Origin: Paracoccaceae bacterium
GTDB taxonomy: Bacteria > Pseudomonadota > Alphaproteobacteria > Rhodobacterales > Rhodobacteraceae
Direction of reading: 5' to 3'
Assembly: GCA_029243395.1 (NCBI GenBank)
Contig: JAQWSE010000007.1
Location: 317,690-381,689, forward strand
DNA length: 64,000 nt
Shown here one piece after another: positions 57,617 to 64,000 of this stretch. The notes below the pieces were generated by a model. The model made no database searches. It was not told the origin of the DNA and saw nothing but the letters and a program-made list of their open reading frames with translations. Position 1 is the stretch's first letter. Each line of letters opens with the position of its first letter. The translations under genes and the position numbers were made by a program.

Positions 57617-58249
57617 ATGGAAGAAAAAGAAGTAAATAAACCATTTTCTAAACTGGTTTTAGAGCTAGGGCCATTGATCATTTTCTTTGTATCTTATTAT
57701 AATGCACCAATCCCGGAAAGTATGGTAAAAGACTCTGCTCAGGCTGACATTTTTAAGATCATTTTTGCGACCAAAATATTTGTTCCGACGATCTTGATTG
57801 CTCTTTTTTTAGGTTGGTGGCAGACGCGTCAACTTGCTAAAATGCCTTTAATTACAGCTATTTTAGTAGTAGTTTTTGGAGGACTAACTATTTGGCTGAA
57901 CAACCCAGTTTTCATAAAAATGAAACCTACAATGATTTATCTTATCTTTTCAGCAGTTTTAGGTTTTGGAATTATTAAGAGAAAGGCCTATCTCAAATAT
58001 TTGATGGGTTCCGCAATCCTCCTGACTGAAGAGGGCTGGATGAAACTGAGTAAAAGATTTTCAGTTCTTTTTCTTTTATTAGCGATAGGGAATGAAATAG
58101 TATGGAGAACTTTTTCCCAAGATTTTTGGGTCAATTTCAAGACATTTGGTCTTCCTGTTATTCTTTTAGTTTTTATGATTTCACAAGTTAAATTATTGAG
58201 CTCTTATTCTTCTGATCCGGTCAAGAATGATATAAAATCACAAGATTAA
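57617..58249 (+). CDS. yciB: inner membrane-spanning protein YciB (septation protein A/IspZ)
   Basis: A 210-aa polytopic protein with about five transmembrane helices. LELGPLIIFFVSYYNAP is the family start, and FGGLTIWLNNPVFIKMKPT and LTEEGWMKLSKRF are conserved segments. It has been linked to cell envelope and septation. It ends tail-to-tail with ccmG, overlapping by 4 bases. Confidence 0.92.
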   Translation: MEEKEVNKPFSKLVLELGPLIIFFVSYYNAPIPESMVKDSAQADIFKIIFATKIFVPTILIALFLGWWQTRQLAKMPLITAILVVVFGGLTIWLNNPVFIKMKPTMIYLIFSAVLGFGIIKRKAYLKYLMGSAILLTEEGWMKLSKRFSVLFLLLAIGNEIVWRTFSQDFWVNFKTFGLPVILLVFMISQVKLLSSYSSDPVKNDIKSQD

Positions 58250-58776
58250 TGAAGTAAACCTTTAATTGTTTTTTTATATATGTCTTCAGTTATGGGACCT
58301 GGGTGTCTAAAAATTATCTTTCCTTTTTGGTCCATAATGAATGTTTCTGGAACACCATAAACACCCCACTCAAGGGCATTTCTCCCAATAGGGTCACGTC
58401 CTAGCTTACTAAAAGGATTACCATATTTAGTCAGAAAGTTTAAGGCAGATACCTCCTTGTCTTTGTAATTTACCCCAATTATTTTTACATTTTTTATTAA
58501 GGAAATTTTATCAAGCTGAGGGTGCTCAGCTCTGCAAGGTGGACACCAGCTAGCCCAGAAATTGATGAGGGTAATTTGCTTTCCATCCATAGGTTGCAAG
58601 TCTTCTTCAGCAACTCTAGGCAGCTTTCCTAATGGATTCAAAATAAGAGGAGGAGGTTTTTTGCCAATATATGTAGATGGTATATTATCACTACTATCAT
58701 TTTTTAATGCGGCTAGAGCTAGGGTTATTAGTAATAAGAATATGGTTAATGGGATTATCTTAATCCAATTAATCAT
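58246..58776 (-). CDS. ccmG: thiol:disulfide interchange protein CcmG (DsbE)
   Basis: Membrane-anchored thioredoxin that reduces apocytochrome c before haem attachment. The anchor is near residues 5-24, the active site is FWASWCPPCRAEHPQ, and YGVPETFIMDQKGKIIFRHPG gives the cis-proline loop. I start at the ATG at 58776, which overlaps the ccmD stop by 8 bases; a TTG at 58806 is in frame. Length is 176 aa. It is last in the leftward ccm cluster. Confidence 0.93.
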   Translation of the reverse strand: MINWIKIIPLTIFLLLITLALAALKNDSSDNIPSTYIGKKPPPLILNPLGKLPRVAEEDLQPMDGKQITLINFWASWCPPCRAEHPQLDKISLIKNVKIIGVNYKDKEVSALNFLTKYGNPFSKLGRDPIGRNALEWGVYGVPETFIMDQKGKIIFRHPGPITEDIYKKTIKGLLH

Positions 58777-58933
58777 CTTTGGTATCGCTGCTTTTTTCCT
58801 GTTCAATAAGAAGCAACTCCTTTCTTACCTTTCTTGATTTTAACACAGTTTGAATTATTAAGGTTATTATCAGAAAGCCGGTACCGCTATAGGCTGATAG
58901 TATTGTCCAGGTATATTTCCCAAAATCTATCAT
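58769..58933 (-). CDS. ccmD: haem exporter protein CcmD
   Basis: A 54-aa protein, short but clear. It begins MIDFGKYTWTILSAYSGTG, has one transmembrane helix and a charged tail SRKVRKELLLIEQEKSS, the standard CcmD layout. Its ATG overlaps the ccmC stop (ATGA) and its stop overlaps the ccmG start. It retains holo-CcmE in the haem-handling complex. Confidence 0.9.
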   Translation of the reverse strand: MIDFGKYTWTILSAYSGTGFLIITLIIQTVLKSRKVRKELLLIEQEKSSDTKDD

Positions 58934-59673
58934 TTTTCTGAATTTCTTCTCATCAGACTGCTCATCCTCTTAATTCTAATCTCCGTACGAGTTCTGATTA
59001 ATAAGAGAGTTAAGAAGAGAGAAAAAAATCCGAACAAACATACCAAAAGGGGGAGATAAAAAACATTGGAGATATTCTCTTCTTTATCTAACGACAGAGA
59101 AGCTCCTTGGTGCAAGCCTTGACTCCAAAAAAGAACTGCATACCTGGACAGCAACGCAAAGATTGACCCAATTATGCAGAGTAATGCTGACAAATCACCA
59201 ACTTTTTCATTATACTCCAGCGCAGACCATATGCTTATATATCCAATATAAAACATTAAAAGGATGGCGAAGGATGTAAGTCTAGGATCCCAAACCCAAT
59301 AAGTCCCCCAGATTGGTTTGCCCCAAATAGCTCCAGTTAAAATAGCAACTAGGGTCATTGTAAGACCTATTGGGGCAGCAGCTTTAGCCGCTAGAAGACT
59401 CACGTGGTGTCGGCGTACTAGCCAAATAATTGAGGTAATTAGCATCATGATATAGATATTAATGGCAAGAAATGCGCTTGGAACATGGATATAAATGATC
59501 TTTACAGCAGAACCTTGACGGAAATCGTTTGGTGTAAAGAAGATACCCCAGGAGACTCCTAAACCCAGGCTAAATATGGTAACAATTGCTAATAAAGGAA
59601 TTAACTTACCCGATATTGAGACAAAGCGTTTCGGATTAGCAATTTCCCATATTGATCTTTTACTCTTATGCAT
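58930..59673 (-). CDS. ccmC: haem exporter protein CcmC
   Basis: Six-helix membrane protein that loads haem onto CcmE (247 aa). The tryptophan-rich haem-handling segment is GKPIWGTYWVWDPRLTS, and conserved His residues are in IIYIHVPSAFLAI and QGLHQGASL. I start at the ATG at 59673; a TTG at 59676 is adjacent. Confidence 0.94.
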   Translation of the reverse strand: MHKSKRSIWEIANPKRFVSISGKLIPLLAIVTIFSLGLGVSWGIFFTPNDFRQGSAVKIIYIHVPSAFLAINIYIMMLITSIIWLVRRHHVSLLAAKAAAPIGLTMTLVAILTGAIWGKPIWGTYWVWDPRLTSFAILLMFYIGYISIWSALEYNEKVGDLSALLCIIGSIFALLSRYAVLFWSQGLHQGASLSLDKEENISNVFYLPLLVCLFGFFSLFLTLLLIRTRTEIRIKRMSSLMRRNSEK

Positions 59674-59683
59674 CAAGTACTTT

Positions 59684-60346
59684 CTAAGTGTAATGAACTT
59701 TTATAATCATGGAAGTAATGAAAGGTGTTATTGCAATGCAAACCAATGAAATAGCAAGTAGAATTAAGAATGCACTGGAATCATAGATGGAATTGGTTAC
59801 TAGCATGGAAATCTTAATACCAAACAATAATATGGGCAAAAAAGTGGGTAATATGAAGATAGATAATAATAAGTGACTACCTCTTTCCCCTAAAGTCAGA
59901 GCAGCACCAATAGTAGAAATAAAACTAATAGCTGGGGTTCCTATAAGCATAACAAGTAATATCCACAAAGCAGAGTCAAAGGTTATTCCAAGAGGAATAC
60001 AAACTAGTGGCGTCAACACCATCATAGGCAGGCATGTTGTAAGCCAGTGAGTTATAGCTTTTAACACTATTATGGTTTCTAATGATATTGGAGAAAGCAT
60101 TAACCAATCAAGGGTCCCGTCATCAAAATCTATTTGGAACATAACTTTTACTGATAACAGGGCTGATAAAGCCAAAGCAACCCACAAAATTGCCACAGAA
60201 GTTGCCGATGTTTCTACTCCAAATTGGCTGACGCTGATACTGGTAGTCAAAATAATAATTATGAAAAAACATGTAGACAATAATAGACTCTTGCCATTAG
60301 TAGAAAACTTCATTTCATGACTTAATATATATATATATGGTTTCAT
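59684..60346 (-). CDS. ccmB: haem exporter protein CcmB
   Basis: Membrane subunit of the CcmAB ABC-type transporter involved in releasing holo-CcmE (220 aa, six helices). FQIDFDDGTLDWLMLSPISL and LTTCLPMMVLTPLVCIPLG are family segments. It starts at ATG, just after ccmA and near a short TA repeat. Confidence 0.92.
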   Translation of the reverse strand: MKPYIYILSHEMKFSTNGKSLLLSTCFFIIIILTTSISVSQFGVETSATSVAILWVALALSALLSVKVMFQIDFDDGTLDWLMLSPISLETIIVLKAITHWLTTCLPMMVLTPLVCIPLGITFDSALWILLVMLIGTPAISFISTIGAALTLGERGSHLLLSIFILPTFLPILLFGIKISMLVTNSIYDSSAFLILLAISLVCIAITPFITSMIIKVHYT

Positions 60347-60352
60347 TTGTTT

Positions 60353-60988
60353 TTATATGAATGGATCATTTTGCTCAGTTAAAGACTTTTGGATACTTAG
60401 TAGAATTTCAAAACTTGGTTTAATTCCTATGTTGTCATGAGTAGCTATAAAAGCTGAACCTCCATTGTTACAATGGTTTTTTAAAGATTCTTTAAATAGT
60501 TGAATATTATTATCATCTAGAGATGCTGTCGGTTCATCTAAAAACCAAAATCTTTTCTTCTCTATGGATAGGCGGGTTAGAGCCACCCTCCGGCGTTGCC
60601 CTTCGGAGCATTGGTATAGCTTTTTCCTTAGAATTGAATTAACCTTCATTGGGTCAGATTTAAAGTCGTACGTATTCTGTGAAACTCCTTGCCAAAAGAA
60701 TATTTGCTCGATTACGGTTAGTTGGGGCTTAATTACATTTTCATGACCAAGGTATAAGAAGTTTTCTGCACGAATTTCTCTGTCATTAGTGATGTCTTGG
60801 TTATCAAGGCTTATAGATCCAGTTTCAGATTTCAAGAATCCTACCAATAATCTCATTAGTGTAGATTTTCCAGACCCATTTGCTCCTTTCACAAAACATA
60901 TAGAACCAGAATTAATGGAAAAATTAATTTCAGAGAATATTAAGCTTTCACCTCGTTTAAATGATAAAGAATGTCCAGTTAACTTCAT
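60353..60988 (-). CDS. ccmA: haem exporter ATP-binding protein CcmA
   Basis: ATPase of the CcmAB complex (211 aa). Walker A is VKGANGSGKSTLMRLL, the signature is CSEGQRRRVALTRL, and Walker B is RFWFLDEPTASLDD. It opens the leftward operon ccmA-B-C-D-G. It is divergent from acnA, with 171 bases between. Confidence 0.95.
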   Translation of the reverse strand: MKLTGHSLSFKRGESLIFSEINFSINSGSICFVKGANGSGKSTLMRLLVGFLKSETGSISLDNQDITNDREIRAENFLYLGHENVIKPQLTVIEQIFFWQGVSQNTYDFKSDPMKVNSILRKKLYQCSEGQRRRVALTRLSIEKKRFWFLDEPTASLDDNNIQLFKESLKNHCNNGGSAFIATHDNIGIKPSFEILLSIQKSLTEQNDPFI

Positions 60989-61159
60989 TTTAAAAATCTA
61001 TGAATGCTTGAAATTTTTCTGATACTATTTGAACTTTAGGAAGTAAATGTTTATTACACATAATAGAATTTTAGGAAACAGGTTAAGATTTGGAAATTAC
61101 GAAATTTTAGCTTTTTAACGATACTTTGATCTTCTAGAGAAGCAGTATCTGGAGTAATA

Positions 61160-63850
61160 GTGATGATTACAGTTGGAAACAACTCGTTAAACTGTAGAAG
61201 AAAGTTTTGCCTAGCTGGGGAAGAGTACACCTACTATTCGATTTTAGCATTGGAAGAGAGTGGTTTTGGAGATTTTGGCAAGTTACCAGTTTGTTTAAAA
61301 GTGCTTTTGGAAAACTTACTAAGGTTCAATTTTGAAAAAGAAACTGGTATCAATCAGATAAAAGCATTTAGATCCTGGTTAGAGAACTCAGGACGATATA
61401 GCGAAGAGATATCTTTCAGACCCTCTAGAGTCTTAATGCAAGATTTTACTGGGGTCCCAGCAGTGGTCGATCTCGCGGCAATGCGTGACGCGATGGTTAA
61501 ATTAGGCGGTGATCCAAAAAAAATTAATCCGCTAAGCCCAGTAGATTTAGTAATTGATCATTCTGTGATGATTGATTTTTTTGGGACAGCAGATTCATTT
61601 AGCAAGAATGTGAAGAGAGAATATGATAGAAATCTAGAACGATATAGTTTTCTGAAATGGGGTCAGCAGGCTTTTCGGAATTTTAGAGTCGTACCTCCAG
61701 GTACTGGGATATGCCATCAAGTTAATTTGGAGTACCTTAGCAAGACAGTTTGGACAGATGTGGACCAAACTGGCAATTTGATTGCCTATCCTGATACTCT
61801 CGTGGGTACTGATAGTCATACCACAATGGTTAATGGGTTAGCAGTTTTAGGTTGGGGTGTTGGAGGTATCGAGGCCGAGGCTGCTATGTTAGGACAGCCT
61901 ATTTCCATGCTTCTACCCGAAGTGATCGGCGTGAAATTAACTGGCCAGATGAGTGAAGGTGTGACGGCTACGGACTTAGTTTTAAAAATAGTGAAGGTTT
62001 TACGGGACTACGGTGTAGTTGGTAAATTTGTTGAATTTTTCGGTGAAGGCCTAAAAAAACTTAAATTGGCTGATAGAGCTACGATAGCTAATATGGCTCC
62101 AGAGTATGGGGCAACGTGTGGTTTTTTCCCAGTCGATAAAGAAACCTTGAAGTATCTTCAACTATCAGGCAGAGAAAGAAAACTAATTGATTTAGTTGAA
62201 AATTATTCAAAAGAAAATGGCATGTGGGGTGGTTCAGAATATAATCCCACCTACACTCATATTATAGATCTTGATGTTAGTGAGATAGTACCGGCAATTT
62301 CAGGGCCAAGGAGACCACAAGATCATGTCCCATTAGTGGCTGCCAGTAGAGCTTTCAATCAGGAGTTACATGAAACATATTCTCAGAAAACTAAAAATAA
62401 GGTTAGAGTGCAAGGCAAAAATTTTTCTTTGGATTCTGGGAAAATTGTCATAGCAGCTATTACTTCGTGTACCAACACTTCTAATCCAAGCGTGATGATT
62501 GCAGCAGGATTAGTTGCTCGCAAAGCCAAGGCAGTTGGTTTAAAGCCTAAACCATGGGTTAAAACGTCATTAGCACCAGGCAGTAAAGTGGTTTCGGACT
62601 ATTTGGTTAAGTCTGGTTTGCAGGATGATCTGGATTGGCTTGGATTTAATCTTGCAGGGTATGGATGCACAACCTGTATAGGTAATTCTGGGCCACTGGA
62701 TTTAGAAATTTCCAAAGCAATTGCCAAAGGTAAAATAATAGCAGTTTCGGTATTATCTGGTAACCGCAATTTTGAGGGTAGGATCAGTCCAGATGTAAAA
62801 GCAAACTATCTCGCATCCCCACCACTAGTAGTAGCATATTCTTTAGTTGGTGACATCAGTGTAGATTTAATCAATGAAGCATTGGGGCATGACAAAGATG
62901 GTTCAGAGATTTTTCTTAAAGACTTGTGGCCAACCTCTGATGAGATTAATCTTTTGTTAGACCAGGTAGTTACCCGGAAGTCATTCCAAGATCAATATGC
63001 TAGAGTCTTTGAAGGAGACAAGAATTGGCAATCAGTGGAGACAGTTTTTGGTGAAACATATTCATGGCCTTTAGAGTCGACTTATGTTCAAAACCCACCC
63101 TATTTTAAGAACATGGGAATGGACAAAGGAAAACTAAATGATATTGAAAATGCTCACATACTTGCCATTCTAGGCGACATGGTTACTACAGACCATATTT
63201 CTCCTGCAGGGTCTTTTAGAGCCGAACATCCAGCGGGACAGTATCTAGTTGAAAGACAAATTCCCGAAAGACAATTCAATTCTTATGGTGCCAGAAGAGG
63301 CAATCATGAAGTCATGATGCGTGGTACTTTTGCAAATATAAGAATACGAAATGAAATACTAAATGACGTTGAGGGTGGCTTTACAAGGGATCCAGAGGGG
63401 AATGTCAGCTCAATTTTTGATGCTGCCATGGCATTTAGAAAAGAGAAAACGCCGCTCGTAGTAATTGCTGGCAAAGAATATGGAGCGGGTTCTTCAAGAG
63501 ACTGGGCAGCTAAGGGTACTTCTCTATTAGGTGTAAAGGCTGTAATTGCAGAAAGTTTTGAAAGAATTCATAGATCGAACCTTATTGGTATGGGTGTAAT
63601 CCCGTTAGAATTTGAGAAGGGTATGGACAGGAAAAAGCTTCGGCTAAATGGCTCAGAGACAGTATCAATTTTTGGTCTTTCGGATTGCTTAGAGCCTTCT
63701 ATGATATTGGGTGCAAGGGTTACCTACATTGGAGGAGATTCACTAAATTTTCAGGTGAAATGTAGAATAGATACCAGAGTTGAACTTGAATACGTCATGC
63801 ATGGTGGGGTTTTACATTATGTCCTTCGTAATCTAGCGAAGGCAAATTGA
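61160..63850 (+). CDS. acnA: aconitate hydratase A
   Basis: TCA-cycle aconitase (896 aa, full length). The N-terminal region has RVLMQDFTGVPAVVDLAAMR. The 4Fe-4S cysteines are in ITSCTNTSNPSVM and GYGCTTCIGNSGPL. The swivel domain holds GAGSSRDWAAKGTSLLGVKA. It is next to the ccm genes, the order I recall in Rhodobacteraceae. An iron-regulatory RNA-binding role is possible for AcnA but not visible here. Confidence 0.96.
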   Translation: MMITVGNNSLNCRRKFCLAGEEYTYYSILALEESGFGDFGKLPVCLKVLLENLLRFNFEKETGINQIKAFRSWLENSGRYSEEISFRPSRVLMQDFTGVPAVVDLAAMRDAMVKLGGDPKKINPLSPVDLVIDHSVMIDFFGTADSFSKNVKREYDRNLERYSFLKWGQQAFRNFRVVPPGTGICHQVNLEYLSKTVWTDVDQTGNLIAYPDTLVGTDSHTTMVNGLAVLGWGVGGIEAEAAMLGQPISMLLPEVIGVKLTGQMSEGVTATDLVLKIVKVLRDYGVVGKFVEFFGEGLKKLKLADRATIANMAPEYGATCGFFPVDKETLKYLQLSGRERKLIDLVENYSKENGMWGGSEYNPTYTHIIDLDVSEIVPAISGPRRPQDHVPLVAASRAFNQELHETYSQKTKNKVRVQGKNFSLDSGKIVIAAITSCTNTSNPSVMIAAGLVARKAKAVGLKPKPWVKTSLAPGSKVVSDYLVKSGLQDDLDWLGFNLAGYGCTTCIGNSGPLDLEISKAIAKGKIIAVSVLSGNRNFEGRISPDVKANYLASPPLVVAYSLVGDISVDLINEALGHDKDGSEIFLKDLWPTSDEINLLLDQVVTRKSFQDQYARVFEGDKNWQSVETVFGETYSWPLESTYVQNPPYFKNMGMDKGKLNDIENAHILAILGDMVTTDHISPAGSFRAEHPAGQYLVERQIPERQFNSYGARRGNHEVMMRGTFANIRIRNEILNDVEGGFTRDPEGNVSSIFDAAMAFRKEKTPLVVIAGKEYGAGSSRDWAAKGTSLLGVKAVIAESFERIHRSNLIGMGVIPLEFEKGMDRKKLRLNGSETVSIFGLSDCLEPSMILGARVTYIGGDSLNFQVKCRIDTRVELEYVMHGGVLHYVLRNLAKAN

Positions 63851-63876
63851 TTAAGTAATGAATTGGTAGACTGACA

Positions 63877-64000
63877 ATGCAACCATCTATTTTTCGTTTC
63901 AGTGATACACAGTGGTTATTGTTTTATATTATTGTGGTTCTTTCTTGGATAGGAATTTTTTTAATGATTCTTGAAGCAAATCGAGGAACTGAATTAGAAA
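63877..64000 (+). CDS. hypothetical membrane protein, N-terminal part (runs off window)
   Basis: A frame starting at ATG 63877 gives 41 codons to the edge, with one hydrophobic segment (WLLFYIIVVLSWIGIFLMI) after a short polar N-terminus. It lies 26 bases after acnA, on the same strand. I do not recognise the family from so little sequence. Confidence 0.5.
   Translation, partial: MQPSIFRFSDTQWLLFYIIVVLSWIGIFLMILEANRGTELE

Overview
The window is ordinary chromosome from an AT-rich alphaproteobacterium. Four gene blocks have the order I associate with the Rhodobacterales (Roseobacter group): dksA / FAD monooxygenase / xthA / erpA / dgt / argS / SPOR / scpAB; glyQ / small anchored protein / glyS / ppdK; rpmF / plsX / ihfA / merR / tRNA-Pro; and ftsY / yciB / ccmGDCBA / acnA. 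The soxBDAG cluster and the two-domain dCTP deaminase fit the same placement. Genes are packed tightly, many overlap by a few bases, and TTG or GTG starts are frequent. This suggests a small-genome, low-GC pelagic relative. The placement rests on recalled gene order and protein motifs, not on a search.

Layout. 1-2.3 kb: a truncated MBL-fold hydrolase, dusA and an overlapping Fe(II)/2-oxoglutarate-type oxygenase. 2.4-4.1 kb: ruvX and ccmI. 4.2-9.4 kb: heterotetrameric sarcosine oxidase soxBDAG. 9.5-12.4 kb: a leftward MoxR ATPase / small membrane protein / VWA protein / M48 protease operon. 12.5-20.5 kb: dksA, a flavin monooxygenase, xthA, erpA, dgt, argS, a SPOR protein and scpAB. 20.5-25.7 kb: dcd, tRNA-Pro(GGG), merR, ihfA, plsX, rpmF, the YceD-like gene, bamE and msrB. 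25.8-28.7 kb: pyrE, pyrC and folE. 28.8-35.6 kb: glycyl-tRNA synthetase, a PpdK-like protein and a SleB-type hydrolase. 35.7-39.1 kb: folB, a HAD phosphatase, folP and glmM. 39.2-47 kb: a DMT transporter, serC, serA, purA, DUF2842, thiamine diphosphokinase and sdaA. 46.8-52.7 kb: rpiA, gor, hflK, hflC, a DUF2065 gene and a Deg-type protease. 52.8-58.2 kb: an orphan DnaE2-like OB domain, ferredoxin, purD, xseA, ftsY and yciB. 58.2-64 kb: ccmG, ccmD, ccmC, ccmB, ccmA, acnA and the start of a membrane protein.

Most genes are housekeeping: one-carbon, folate, serine and pyrimidine metabolism, tRNA charging and modification, cytochrome c maturation, envelope proteolysis and chromosome organisation. 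I saw no insertion sequence, prophage, CRISPR array or rRNA, and only one tRNA.

The points worth a second look are small. The PpdK-like protein has a degenerate ATP-binding half but intact catalytic His and PEP half. A stand-alone DnaE2 C-terminal OB domain looks like a relic of an error-prone polymerase. A HAD phosphatase sits translationally coupled between folB and folP. fabH and nagZ are missing from otherwise familiar blocks. An oxygenase overlaps dusA, and a MoxR/VWA operon includes an M48 protease. None of these is proven to be a new system.
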